The position numbers and the translations under genes are program-made. Below the pieces are notes generated by a model. That model saw only the letters and a list, made by a program, of their open reading frames with translations, was not told the DNA's origin and made no database searches. A stretch of 32,030 nucleotides of DNA from Eubacteriales bacterium (GTDB lineage: Bacteria; Bacillota; Clostridia; Lachnospirales; Lachnospiraceae), in NCBI GenBank assembly GCA_030533405.1, contig JAUNJF010000021.1, forward strand, positions 28,205 through 60,234, read 5' to 3'. Shown here one piece after another: positions 9,494-18,350 of the stretch. Each line of letters begins with the position of its first letter. The stretch's first letter is position 1.

Positions 9494-11608
9494 CTAATTC
9501 TTTTTCTTTGGAAAAGTCATATCAAACTTATACTGTGAACCTTTATGCTCTTTTCCATTCTTGTCTGTATATGAAAAATCTTCGATTCCGTTTGGCTGTA
9601 AATAGGCATCATATACCTTGCCAGACTTTCCTCGAAGATTTTTAACAAGTATTTTCTTTCCTTCTAAAAGGCTCTTCACTTCTTTTTCTGTAAGTGTTGC
9701 ACCCATAGCTTTTCCAAACACCATACCGCACTTGCCGCTGCAATAAGGTCCAAACTTACCTTTAACAACTGCGTTCTTACACTTAGGACACTCTCCAAGT
9801 GATTCCTGATCCTTTGAAAATGGATTATCTATTGCAGTTGCTCCTACATCCTTATACTTTGCAACCAGCTCATTAACCATAAGCTCGATACCTTCCATAA
9901 AATGATCCATTGATACCTCACCTTTAGATACAAGCACAAGCTCATTTTCCCAATCTGCTGTAAGCTGTGGAGATTTAACAGTATCAGGTAACACAGTTAT
10001 AAGCTTCATACCATCATCTGTAGGTATCATCTGCTTTTTCTCTCGCTTTACAAATCCGTCTTTAACAAGCTTTTCAATAATATCTGCTCTGGTTGCTGGA
10101 GTACCAAGACCTTTTCGTTCCACTTCATCGTCCATATCAGCAGCACCAGCTTTCTCCATTGCTGTAAGAAGTGTTGCTTCTGTGTAATGTGGTGGAGCCT
10201 TTGTAAACTGTTCTTTAACTACAATCTCCTTAACTGCTAAAGACTGACCTTCTTCTACTGAAATACTGCTAAGATTCTCATCCTCATCAGTATCATCATC
10301 AATCTTTTTAATGCTAAATACTGACTTAAGAGCTTCCTCATATATCTTCCAGCCATTATCCTTGATGACCTTGCTACTACACTTAAATTCAATGCGATTG
10401 CAACTAAGAACAACTGTCTCAGATACATATTCGTGCTTACTTCCTGTAGCTTCTAATAATCTTGCAGCTACTAAATACAAAATCTTTTTCTCTGCTTCTG
10501 TAACATCCATTCCCTTAGCAATCTGTACTGTAGGAATAATCGCATGGTGGTCTGTTACCTTCTTTGAGTTGAGTACCCTCTTAATATCTGGACTTGTATC
10601 TCCTTCAAACGGAGTTGTAAGAGTCATATTTGCCTTAATTGCTTCAATTACACCACCTGCTGTATCAGCCATATCATCCGATAAAAACTGACTATCTGTT
10701 CTTGGATATGTAACAAGCTTCTTTTCATAAAGACTCTGTGTATATTCAAGCGTTTGCTTTGCAGTAAACCCAAACATCTTATTTGCATCACGCTGAAGCG
10801 ATGTTAAATCATAAAGCTTCGGTGGATTGAGAGTTTTATCTTCTTTCTTAACTGAAACCACCTCTGCATTTCTTCCTGAGCAAGATATCTTCGCCTGATT
10901 TGCTGAATTTTCAGTATCATATTTATCTGATACTGCTTTAAGTCCATCTGCATCCAGCACAAGCGTATAGTACGGCGTTTTCTTGAAATTCATAATCTCC
11001 GCTTCACGATCTACAAGCATTGCAAGTGTAGGTGTCTGAACTCGTCCAACCTTTAACACTTTGCTCTTATACAAAACTGTAAAAAGTCTTGTTCCATTGA
11101 TACCCACAAGCCAATCTGCCTGTTGTCTGGCAAGAGCTGACTTATAAAGATTGTCATAATCACTTCCCGGCTTAAGATTTGCAAAGCCTTCCTCTATTGC
11201 ACTTTCCTCCATAGAAGAAATCCAGAGTCTTAAAATAGGCTTTTTACAACCAGCCATTCTATAGGCAAGACGGAAAATAAGTTCTCCTTCTCGTCCGGCA
11301 TCTGTTGCACATACAACCTCTGATACTGAAGAATCATTCATAAGCTTTTTCACTACATCAAACTGCTTCTTCGTATCAGATTTAACCTCATACTGCCAAT
11401 TTTCAGGCATAATCGGTAATGTGTTAAAATCCCATTTCTCGAACTGCTCCCCGTATGCCTGTGGCTGCGATAATTCAACTAAATGACCTACGCACCAAGA
11501 AACAAGATATCCATTACCTTCCATGTAACCATCTTTTCTATCATTAGCACCAAGTACATCTGCAATGCTATTTGCAACACTTGGCTTTTCCGCTATTACT
11601 AATTGCAT
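9494..11608 (-). CDS. topB: DNA topoisomerase III (type IA)
   Basis: This 704-residue type IA topoisomerase passes single strands through transient nicks and decatenates DNA. The TOPRIM domain opens with VIAEKPSVA and contains the acidic metal site DAGREGELIF near residue 104. The active-site tyrosine is Y301 in TYPRTDS. A zinc-ribbon begins near residue 605 (CPKC, then two more cysteines), followed by a topoisomerase C-terminal repeat. Length is normal for ICE-borne TopB. The ATG directly abuts the stop of the MT-A70 gene, and its GGAGG lies inside the end of that gene, so the two are coupled. It probably resolves plasmid-form or transfer intermediates of the element. Confidence 0.96.
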   Translation of the reverse strand: MQLVIAEKPSVANSIADVLGANDRKDGYMEGNGYLVSWCVGHLVELSQPQAYGEQFEKWDFNTLPIMPENWQYEVKSDTKKQFDVVKKLMNDSSVSEVVCATDAGREGELIFRLAYRMAGCKKPILRLWISSMEESAIEEGFANLKPGSDYDNLYKSALARQQADWLVGINGTRLFTVLYKSKVLKVGRVQTPTLAMLVDREAEIMNFKKTPYYTLVLDADGLKAVSDKYDTENSANQAKISCSGRNAEVVSVKKEDKTLNPPKLYDLTSLQRDANKMFGFTAKQTLEYTQSLYEKKLVTYPRTDSQFLSDDMADTAGGVIEAIKANMTLTTPFEGDTSPDIKRVLNSKKVTDHHAIIPTVQIAKGMDVTEAEKKILYLVAARLLEATGSKHEYVSETVVLSCNRIEFKCSSKVIKDNGWKIYEEALKSVFSIKKIDDDTDEDENLSSISVEEGQSLAVKEIVVKEQFTKAPPHYTEATLLTAMEKAGAADMDDEVERKGLGTPATRADIIEKLVKDGFVKREKKQMIPTDDGMKLITVLPDTVKSPQLTADWENELVLVSKGEVSMDHFMEGIELMVNELVAKYKDVGATAIDNPFSKDQESLGECPKCKNAVVKGKFGPYCSGKCGMVFGKAMGATLTEKEVKSLLEGKKILVKNLRGKSGKVYDAYLQPNGIEDFSYTDKNGKEHKGSQYKFDMTFPKKKN

Positions 11609-12166
11609 TTATTTTATTTCCTCCATATCTATATCTGATTCCACCTCATTACCCCAAACATCAAAACCATCTGTTTTTCTACGGGCAAATAGTTCAATTT
11701 TAGGTACATCTCCCATAAGCTCCATAATTCTTCTATGTGCTTCATAAGGTTTTCTGCTATGTTCCTCAATGTGAGAAATAATAACTTGATGTACCCCTTT
11801 TCCAGCTCTTTTAGGATGTCCTCTTGTGCCAAGCAAACATAATTCAGCATTAGCTCTTGTCCAATATCCCATACCCCAAAATAGAGAATCAGACTTTTTA
11901 TTTTGCTTTATCCAAGTAAAAGCGACTGTCTTATAGGTAAATCCCCAAGCCTTTAGCGTTTCAATGCCCTCTAATAAACAAGGGAATGTCACCCATAAAA
12001 ACAGCGCACAATCCTTATCCGCAAGTTTCTCCACAGGTAGAGCCTTTATATCTTCAATGGTCATTGTTGGATAATGACTTTCGGCACTTCGCCCCATACC
12101 TTTCTTGGAGTAAACCTTGTATTGCCAAGGAGGATCAGCATAAATTACAGAATATCTCTTCTGCAT
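11609..12166 (-). CDS. MT-A70 family N6-adenine methyltransferase
   Basis: This 185-residue protein belongs to the MT-A70 family, S-adenosylmethionine-dependent N6-adenine methyltransferases. The catalytic motif DPPW is at residues 11-14 (YADPPWQYK). Other family marks are FLWVT, the GYWTRANAELCLLG segment and the final EHSRKPYEAHRRIMEL block. Length fits the short bacterial/phage members. An AGGAGG that overlaps the upstream stop codon precedes the ATG. The target, DNA or RNA, cannot be decided from sequence; in a mobile element, DNA methylation against host restriction is the usual guess. Confidence 0.92.
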   Translation of the reverse strand: MQKRYSVIYADPPWQYKVYSKKGMGRSAESHYPTMTIEDIKALPVEKLADKDCALFLWVTFPCLLEGIETLKAWGFTYKTVAFTWIKQNKKSDSLFWGMGYWTRANAELCLLGTRGHPKRAGKGVHQVIISHIEEHSRKPYEAHRRIMELMGDVPKIELFARRKTDGFDVWGNEVESDIDMEEIK

Positions 12167-12177
12167 TGCTGCCCCTC

Positions 12178-12681
12178 CTATAACGCATTTTCTTTAGATT
12201 TTGTATTCTGTTTAGACTTATCCCCTTTATTCTGAGATACAGTCTCCTTCTTATCAGAAAGTCTATCCTTTAAGGAATCTCTGTCTTTGTCCTTATCCTT
12301 ATAAAACTCAACTCTTGCTTTGAGCTCCTTATTAGGAACCTTCTCCTTAGTTGTCTCATAAACATTCTTTCCAGCTTCATCCTGTCCCACCACATTATCT
12401 TTACGAACAGTGGTTGAGCCTTCGGCTGGCAACTTTACCCACATACCTTTACCGAACTGATCCTCATGAACCGAATTTGCCTTAACAACAAAAGTTGCCC
12501 AAGGACTCTTATCGTTTTCATCCTGATTAGGTATCTTAATCTGTCTGTAATCCTTGCCATCCTTACCCTGAAAAGGCTCGCCTACAAGACCTTTTCCCAT
12601 TTTCACAGTAATCTCTTTGAATTCCTTCTTTTCACCCTGCTCTGCTTCTGCAGGTGCCTTTGTTTCCTTATCTTCTGCCAT
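12178..12681 (-). CDS. Conserved ICE protein of unknown function, 167 aa
   Basis: I recognise this as a protein repeatedly found upstream of the methyltransferase/topoisomerase genes in such ICEs, but not with a known function. The core (residues 20-115) is beta-rich with segments such as EITVKMGKGLVGEPF and WATFVVKANSVHEDQFGKG. A compact beta fold like that of single-strand-binding proteins is a possibility only. The last 45 residues are a highly charged Lys/Asp tail that contains SLKDRLSDKKETVSQNK from residue 136. The ATG follows GGAGGAACAAAA. The gene is the first after the terminator-like leader at 12746-12790. Confidence 0.75.
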   Translation of the reverse strand: MAEDKETKAPAEAEQGEKKEFKEITVKMGKGLVGEPFQGKDGKDYRQIKIPNQDENDKSPWATFVVKANSVHEDQFGKGMWVKLPAEGSTTVRKDNVVGQDEAGKNVYETTKEKVPNKELKARVEFYKDKDKDRDSLKDRLSDKKETVSQNKGDKSKQNTKSKENAL

Positions 12682-12745
12682 TTTTGTTCCTCCATATCTT
12701 AAAATTAAGTTTCCTCAGCCCCTATTTCTTCAGAAAAGCTATAAC

Positions 12746-12790
12746 AAAAAAGCAGCTGACTATTGGCTTTCGCCATAAATCAACTGCTCT
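12746..12790 (-). terminator. Intrinsic terminator or attenuator, copy A
   Basis: On the minus strand the RNA reads GAGCAGTTGA, a second stem TTTATGGC, a GAAA loop, the return strand ending TCAGCTGCTT, then six T. This is a standard intrinsic terminator between the cyclase gene and the 167-aa gene. The sequence just before it (TACAGCGT.AG) and the stem are shared with the element at 28486-28522, so it may be a regulated leader and not only the end of the cyclase transcript. Confidence 0.75.
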
Positions 12791-12827
12791 AACGCTGTAA
12801 TAATGCAAATTCTAACTTAATAATACT

Positions 12828-13622
12828 CTATTTATTTATCCAACCATTAATTTCTATAATATCTATGTCATTTTCATGTTCTACCGTGAACTCACTTAAC
12901 ACAGTATTAAAATACTCTGCTACCCATATATACTTTTTTACTATATGTTCATTATTTCGATGGATCTCAATTGATTTTTCAATAAGTCCTCGTATTTTTT
13001 CCATTGCAAAAATATAGTCCTCAATTGTATCCATTTCATCCAACATCCTTAAGTAATCTAAAGTATACCAACCATCTTTATCCTTCTTTAGTAGTTCATA
13101 TACTTCTTCCGATTCATATTTCCAACTATACGCATCAAGCGCTGTGTCTTTAGTTTTCTCATATGTGTTATCTATACCTTTATTAATAACATCTTCACTT
13201 ATTATTATTCTAGGATAAATTGCCTTGGTTGATTCAAGCATATACGCTGTATTCATAGCTGGACCAAATATCTCATTTTGTACATGTCTCAACTTACCAA
13301 TAGTAATTCCACCTCTGACAAACACTCCTTTTTGTAACAAAATAAATTGCAAATATGTTAAATCGTATAATATATGAAATAACCCTCCTACAAAATCTAA
13401 CGGATAAGAGATAACAAGGCTATCAGAGAATGTTGTTACTTTTACATCTCTATCATAAAACTCATTCTCTTTTTCTTTCTTTACTTTTCTAAAATCTTCC
13501 AAAGCATCATGTATTCTTAAATATGAATAATGATCTGATACACTCTCATCTACAAGATTCTTAAATCCAAGTATATCGACAAAAGCAATTATTCTCATTT
13601 CATAATCAGTAATAGTCTTCAT
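12828..13622 (-). CDS. Orphan class III nucleotide cyclase, Pycsar-like
   Basis: This 264-residue protein carries the hallmarks of a class III nucleotidyl cyclase. The first metal aspartate is D16 in AFVDILGF and the second is D67 in TTFSDSLVIS. They are followed by VRGGITIG (103-109) and IFGPAMNTAYMLES (119-132), then YPRIIISEDV. In known members these residues bind two metals and form a cyclic nucleotide from an NTP. The layout, without sensor or membrane domains, resembles the cytidylate/uridylate cyclases (PycC) of Pycsar anti-phage defence. No effector gene (TIR or membrane protein with a cyclic-nucleotide domain) is next to it. The gene is AT-rich, has its own putative -10 box, lies between a hairpin and a terminator, and breaks the conserved ICE order, so it is probably cargo. 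The start is followed by an alternative Met at codon 9; neither has a strong ribosome-binding site. Nucleotide specificity is not readable here. Confidence 0.8.
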   Translation of the reverse strand: MKTITDYEMRIIAFVDILGFKNLVDESVSDHYSYLRIHDALEDFRKVKKEKENEFYDRDVKVTTFSDSLVISYPLDFVGGLFHILYDLTYLQFILLQKGVFVRGGITIGKLRHVQNEIFGPAMNTAYMLESTKAIYPRIIISEDVINKGIDNTYEKTKDTALDAYSWKYESEEVYELLKKDKDGWYTLDYLRMLDEMDTIEDYIFAMEKIRGLIEKSIEIHRNNEHIVKKYIWVAEYFNTVLSEFTVEHENDIDIIEINGWINK

Positions 13623-13685
13623 TTGTAAAACCTACCCACTCAACATTTTAGCTTTAGTTATACTGACTCTTATAAAGCTGAATAC

Positions 13686-13691
13686 ATTATA
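13686..13691 (-). promoter_or_regulatory. Putative -10 box for the cyclase gene
   Basis: A perfect TATAAT on the minus strand lies in a very AT-rich stretch about 64 bp before the cyclase ATG. There is no good -35 hexamer at 16-19 bp, so the assignment is tentative. The rest of the 168-bp gap between the cyclase and DUF4366 genes contains only a hairpin. Confidence 0.4.
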
Positions 13692-13756
13692 CATACATAT
13701 TTATATATAAACCACAAAAAATTACTTTTATATTCAGTTCGCAATTCCAGTAGCTA

Positions 13757-13778
13757 GGGTGGCACATTAATGCCACCC
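13757..13778 (-). terminator. Hairpin after the DUF4366 stop codon
   Basis: Perfect 8-bp arms, GGGTGGCA and TGCCACCC, enclose a 6-nt loop, 12 bp beyond the stop codon of the DUF4366 gene. There is no T-tract on the minus strand, so it is more likely an mRNA 3'-end stabiliser or a Rho-assisted site than an intrinsic terminator. It marks the end of the secretion operon. Confidence 0.5.
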
Positions 13779-13790
13779 CATACTCTGATT

Positions 13791-15506
13791 TTATTCATCA
13801 TCAATAGTATCTGCTACATCCTCTGACATATCTTCTGTTACAGGTGCACCTAGAAGAGTTTCATCATCGTCATCCATACTGAAGAAATCATTACCATCAG
13901 ATTCCTCTTCTTCATCTGACTCGTAATACTCTTCCTCATCATCCTCTTCATCATCCTCATCAAGGAAATCTTCTTTCTTGCCCTTTACCATCTTGAGGTA
14001 ATACCATGCTCCAATAGCACCGGCACCAATGATTCCAATAATGAGATATGTTGCCATACTGCTCTGTGGCTTTGACTCTTCAACTTCAGGTTCTTCCTCC
14101 ACTGGTTCCTCTTCACCTGGTTCTTCTGTAGTATCATTTTCAGATACTACTCCATCTGATACTGTAACCTCTGATTCAACATTGTTATTATTTAATGCTG
14201 AATCATTTGATGGAATAGCTGACTCTAATGCAGCTGAATTCTTAGGAAGTGTTTCTGATGTATTGCTTACTGTATTCATAAGATCGTTTTCATCAATCTC
14301 AGTTAAGAAGTAAACTCTCTCTTCCTCTCCATCACGGTCAATAATTAAATAAAATACTTTTTCGCTCTGAGTCTGAATAGTATAAAACTCTTTTCCCGTC
14401 TCAGCTCTTTCTTCATCAGAATCCCCTTGCTTTTCAACCTCTTCTGCAGCATCTGCCTCAGCCATTGACTGATGTTTTTCCTGCTCCTGCTTACTTGAGT
14501 AAGTTGTATTGCCCTGGCTGTCAGTCTTTGTATGCTCTGTTACTTCAGCTGTGGCATGAGATGGATTAGAAGCTGTGGCATCTGTTGGAAGTGTGCTTGC
14601 TCCCTTGTCATCATCATCACTTGGATCATCGTCATAATAAGGATTCTTTGTCTTATAAACCTCAGACATATTTCCCGATCTATCCATTGCCTGAACAGTG
14701 AAATACTCATATCCTGTATCAAACTGCTGAAGTCTGATATTTAATGTATTATTGGTAAATTCAGTGAATTCATAACCATTTACATAGAACGCCTTGATAC
14801 CGGAATCATTATCATATCCTACAATTGTAAGTAAGCCGTTGCTAACAGCAGCATTAAGTGTTGGATTAGTTCTGTCAAAACATCTGATACTTCTATTCTT
14901 TGAATAAACCTTATTATTCTGGTCTGTTACCTGAACATACACACTGCAGTTTTCAGTAATCTCGATATACTTATCTTCTGTGATATCCTGCCATGATCCG
15001 TTATGACCTATCTTTGCTTCAATCTTTACAATTTCAAAATTGCCAGTATCTTTGGCATCCCTTACAGCTATAGTTACTCTTGCCTTATCGTTATACCAGC
15101 CATCTGGAACTGAAATGGAAATTGTAACATTTGGATTTACATATTCGCAGTTTTTATAATCTGCTGCGCAAGCCTCGCAATTGGCATTATAACTGTATGC
15201 TCCAGCGCAATGCTCCGAACATGTACATGTAAGCTTTACTGGCTCTTCTGTTTCACCTGCATCACCTTCACCTGCCTCATTATCAGATGCACTGCCATCT
15301 TCATTACCGCTTGTATCGCCTGACTCATCTGAAGCAGTTTCTTCGTTTTCTTCATTTGCATTATTATCTGATGCTGCATCAGTATCAGCTGCAAGAACCG
15401 GTGCTGTCATACTGCTGTTTGCAAATATTGCCCCTATTGGCATTACAAATAAAATCGCGGAAAGAACAAGAATTCCAATTGCTCTTAACCTTAAATTCTT
15501 AGTCAT
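13791..15506 (-). CDS. DUF4366 / CD1107 family surface protein
   Basis: This 571-residue protein matches the CD1107-like mobile-element proteins that carry DUF4366. A signal peptide occupies about residues 1-39 (ending near VLAAD). It is followed by an acidic linker and a Cys-rich segment (CTCSEHC, CEAC, about 93-123). Ig-like beta domains come next and contain FDRTNPTL and the DSGIKAFYVNG stretch. A Ser/Thr/Glu-rich region and the DUF4366 part follow, then one membrane helix near residue 495 (YLIIGIIGAGAIGAWYYL) and a very acidic cytoplasmic tail. It should sit on the outer membrane face, close to the secretion channel; its exact job is unknown. Its start overlaps the DUF4315 gene by 8 bp. 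Confidence 0.88.
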   Translation of the reverse strand: MTKNLRLRAIGILVLSAILFVMPIGAIFANSSMTAPVLAADTDAASDNNANEENEETASDESGDTSGNEDGSASDNEAGEGDAGETEEPVKLTCTCSEHCAGAYSYNANCEACAADYKNCEYVNPNVTISISVPDGWYNDKARVTIAVRDAKDTGNFEIVKIEAKIGHNGSWQDITEDKYIEITENCSVYVQVTDQNNKVYSKNRSIRCFDRTNPTLNAAVSNGLLTIVGYDNDSGIKAFYVNGYEFTEFTNNTLNIRLQQFDTGYEYFTVQAMDRSGNMSEVYKTKNPYYDDDPSDDDDKGASTLPTDATASNPSHATAEVTEHTKTDSQGNTTYSSKQEQEKHQSMAEADAAEEVEKQGDSDEERAETGKEFYTIQTQSEKVFYLIIDRDGEEERVYFLTEIDENDLMNTVSNTSETLPKNSAALESAIPSNDSALNNNNVESEVTVSDGVVSENDTTEEPGEEEPVEEEPEVEESKPQSSMATYLIIGIIGAGAIGAWYYLKMVKGKKEDFLDEDDEEDDEEEYYESDEEEESDGNDFFSMDDDDETLLGAPVTEDMSEDVADTIDDE

Positions 15507-15765
15507 TTTTAGAATCGCTCCTCTCTGTATTTGTTGCAGAATCGTTAGCCCTTGCTAATCCAAGTAGCCTTTTCTCTTCTGCCTGCTTTGCTTTAATCAT
15601 CTCTGTAAGTTCCTCTACAGAAATGTGATGCTTATCAAGAATGGACTGCTTTTCGGCATCCTCAGCCATCTTTAGTTCCTGTACAAGATGGGCTTCTCGT
15701 TTCTGGAGGCCTGCAAGCTGTTCGCGTACTTTGATAAGCTCTCGTTCGATTTTTGCTTTCGACAT
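15499..15765 (-). CDS. DUF4315 family protein
   Basis: This 88-residue protein has the length and character of DUF4315 proteins, which sit between the CD1108-like hydrolase and DUF4366 in these elements. The start MSKAKIEREL is chosen because AGGAGG lies 6 nt upstream; an open frame continues further up but without a ribosome-binding site. Residues 1-65 form a charged coiled coil (Lys/Glu/Leu heptads). No membrane segment or catalytic motif is seen. Function is unknown; co-translation with DUF4366 is suggested by the overlap. Confidence 0.85.
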   Translation of the reverse strand: MSKAKIERELIKVREQLAGLQKREAHLVQELKMAEDAEKQSILDKHHISVEELTEMIKAKQAEEKRLLGLARANDSATNTERSDSKND

Positions 15766-15827
15766 TTTTACCTCCTGTACTAGAAAAGCAGCCTTGATTT
15801 CTCTTAGCTGCTTTCCATAAAACATAT

Positions 15828-18347
15828 TTAATTTGCCAGTCTTCCAAAGCCATAAAAATGACTCTGCCAGTAACTGGTTGTATATGACGAATACTTAATA
15901 GGATCTCCGGCATGAACCATAACACCAGGCTCAACCACGATTCCTACATGTGTGACAGGACTTCCTGCACTGTAGGTTCCTGTAAAGAATATAATATCTC
16001 CCGGTTGCTCTTCTCCAGGTGTCACTGTAGCACATTTATTATAGATACCCTGTGCTGTAGTTCTCTCAAGTGGATATGTTCCGCTTGCCCTGAAGGACCA
16101 GCATACAAATCCAGAACAGTCAAAACCTGTGCTCGGACTTGATCCACCCCATACATAAGGAGTACCTACATATTTGTCTGCTTCTTTTAATAGTGCTTCC
16201 ACCTGGGCATCACTGAATGAATCCGGCAGTGTGTAATCACTTCTTCCTCCACTGCCACCACCGCTTTCGCCATACATGGTTCTGGTTCCACAGTTAAAAT
16301 AAAACAGTGGATTATAATACTCACCGTTATAAAGACATTCAAAATGAAGATGACTGCCTGTACTTGCACCGGTATTACCAGTCTTTCCAATAACAGTTCC
16401 TTTTCTTACTGTCTGCCCGGCTGTTACATTTATTTCACTTAAGTGACCATACTTGGTTGTATAGCCTTTTGCATCTGTTATGACAATATAATTACCAAAG
16501 CTGTCATCATAGCCAGCCTCAGCTATTGTTCCATCATGGGATGCATATACTTTTGTTCCCTCAGGCACCGCTATATCCACACCTCTGTGAAGCTGTTTGT
16601 CTCCTGTAATTGGATGAATTCTGTAACCGTAATAGCTGGATATGTAATCATACCAGTAATAATCAACCGGTGAAGCATATATCTGTAATGCACCTCTTGT
16701 CGCAGTATACGCATTGAAAAGTTCTTTCTGCTCTGCTGTAAGATTTGCATCCACAATCTCACTAATCGGTTTTACAACCAATTCAACTCTCAGGATTGAT
16801 ACTTCATATTCCTCTTCTTCCTCATATTCATCCCCGGTATCAGGGTCTGTCTTTGTAACAGTCCTTGTTCTGGTTTCCGTATCAGGTGTCAGAGTCAGTG
16901 TGTACATTTCATCAAATAAAGCCTGTATTTCTGCTTCAACATCAGCAGCCGTAAACTCTGAATGCTTCGCTGAAAGATAACAGATAAGCACTGACGGATC
17001 AATGCCGATTTCTCCAAGGTTATAATCATATTCATCGTAATCCGGATAATCCGTTTCAATGTTATTAATCTGCTCCTGAAGGTCTGCTTCCAGCTCGCTT
17101 ATCTGAAGCGCAGCTCCGTCAATTTCTGCAGGTTCACTAAGGTATGTGCTTGCCATTGTTGTACTGACACCACCGCCAAGCATTGCTGCGCAGCTTGAAA
17201 ACATACTCATAATAATAATCAGCAGTAATGCAAATATACCAATAATAGCAAATACCTTCGCATGTGCTGCAATGAACTCCTGAATCTTATGAGCCACAAG
17301 AGTTGTTGTCTTTGCTGTCTCGGCAGCTATCTCCGCAGTCTTTTCTGCATTCTTGGCATTCTTTGCTGCCTTAAGATACTGCCTTTTGATACGGTTCTTC
17401 TGAATCTGTTTCTGCATCGCATTAGAAGCTGTCTTTTCCTTTAACTGGGGATTTTGAGAAAGCCATTTCTCATATTCTTTCTTTGTTTCAAACTGAAACT
17501 TCTTCTTTTCAAAAACCGCATCAGCCTTATCCATTTTCTTCTGTGCTTTGGCTAACCTGTCATATTTTCTCTGCGTAGGAGATTTGCTATGCTCCTGTAC
17601 AAAATCAAATAGTCTCTCGCCAGTCTGCTCCGTTGCATTTGCTGCATCTACTGCATCATTATCATCTGCATTTTCCATACCCTTTGCACGCGCTGCAGCT
17701 GCAGCCTCATACATAAGCTTTCTGGACATCTGCTTTTTACGCTTTGCTTTATCAGGCTTTATGTCCTTTTTGTCAGCCATAACCTTATAGGTATAAGTTC
17801 CGGTATCTTCATCAAATACCTTTTGCATAGAATATGTTGTCTTTTGTGTACCAGCCTTAGCTTTTTCGTATTTCTTCCTGGCTTTCTTTTTATCAGCCGC
17901 AGCCTTATCAAGCTTTTTATCTCCAAACAGTTCTGGTTCTATAAAATCACTTTTCTTCTCAGAAAATTCCTTTTCTCCACCTTTGGATTTTCCTCCGGTC
18001 TTTTCTCGTTCTCTTCCCTGGAATTCTCTCTGGATTCTTGATTTTCCATTACTGCCTGATTCCGTTCTTCCTGCCTTACTGCCCTCATCAAAGAAACTGT
18101 CAGTCTGCGGAGCCTTATCCATATTTGCTTTTTCTCCCGATGCCCTGTTTCCTGATTCTGCTTTGGCATATTCTGAACTTACTTTTCTGGCTGCTGTTTT
18201 TGACCTTGGCTCAGACTGAGCCGAGCCTTCTGGCGACCCCTGGACACTGTGTCCAGAAGTCGCATCTCTTGGTTTATTACCGGCATCAAAACTTTCCTTC
18301 TGAAATTCAGTGGAAACCTTTCTGCCAGCTTTTTTACTATCAGCCAT
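15828..18347 (-). CDS. CD1108-like conjugation cell-wall hydrolase (M23 + NlpC/P60)
   Basis: This 839-residue protein has a long, basic, low-complexity cytoplasmic N-terminal part (1-355). One membrane helix follows near 363-385 (AIIGIFALLLIIIMSMF), then an external region. An M23 peptidase domain carries HRGVDIAVPEG (about 586) and GSHLHFE (about 662). The C-terminal NlpC/P60 domain carries GFDCSGFVCW (catalytic Cys near 743), HVGIVV (about 800) and HAGDP. Both domains cut peptidoglycan peptides; the protein should open the wall for the conjugation channel, the role VirB1-type hydrolases play elsewhere. AGGAGG from the end of virB4 serves the start, 3 bp after that stop. An unusual feature is a perfect 17-bp palindrome inside codons 31-36. 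Confidence 0.93.
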   Translation of the reverse strand: MADSKKAGRKVSTEFQKESFDAGNKPRDATSGHSVQGSPEGSAQSEPRSKTAARKVSSEYAKAESGNRASGEKANMDKAPQTDSFFDEGSKAGRTESGSNGKSRIQREFQGREREKTGGKSKGGEKEFSEKKSDFIEPELFGDKKLDKAAADKKKARKKYEKAKAGTQKTTYSMQKVFDEDTGTYTYKVMADKKDIKPDKAKRKKQMSRKLMYEAAAAARAKGMENADDNDAVDAANATEQTGERLFDFVQEHSKSPTQRKYDRLAKAQKKMDKADAVFEKKKFQFETKKEYEKWLSQNPQLKEKTASNAMQKQIQKNRIKRQYLKAAKNAKNAEKTAEIAAETAKTTTLVAHKIQEFIAAHAKVFAIIGIFALLLIIIMSMFSSCAAMLGGGVSTTMASTYLSEPAEIDGAALQISELEADLQEQINNIETDYPDYDEYDYNLGEIGIDPSVLICYLSAKHSEFTAADVEAEIQALFDEMYTLTLTPDTETRTRTVTKTDPDTGDEYEEEEEYEVSILRVELVVKPISEIVDANLTAEQKELFNAYTATRGALQIYASPVDYYWYDYISSYYGYRIHPITGDKQLHRGVDIAVPEGTKVYASHDGTIAEAGYDDSFGNYIVITDAKGYTTKYGHLSEINVTAGQTVRKGTVIGKTGNTGASTGSHLHFECLYNGEYYNPLFYFNCGTRTMYGESGGGSGGRSDYTLPDSFSDAQVEALLKEADKYVGTPYVWGGSSPSTGFDCSGFVCWSFRASGTYPLERTTAQGIYNKCATVTPGEEQPGDIIFFTGTYSAGSPVTHVGIVVEPGVMVHAGDPIKYSSYTTSYWQSHFYGFGRLAN
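18240..18256. repeat. Dispersed palindrome, copy 1 (inside coding sequence)
   Basis: CTGGACACTGTGTCCAG is a perfect inverted repeat with 8-bp arms. It lies in the disordered N-terminal part of the CD1108-like gene and is read as part of SGHSVQG. The 13-bp core GGACACTGTGTCC also occurs at three intergenic places in the window. Confidence 0.8.
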
Positions 18348-18350
18348 GCA

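Noticed and set aside
14029-14313. Ser/Thr-rich plus-strand frame opposite the DUF4366 gene.
   Set aside because: Its composition mirrors the Glu/Ser-rich repeat-like coding of the real gene on the other strand.
12178-15506. Neighbours of the cyclase considered as Pycsar effectors.
   Set aside because: The 167-aa protein and DUF4366 protein are normal ICE core genes with no TIR or cyclic-nucleotide-binding domain.
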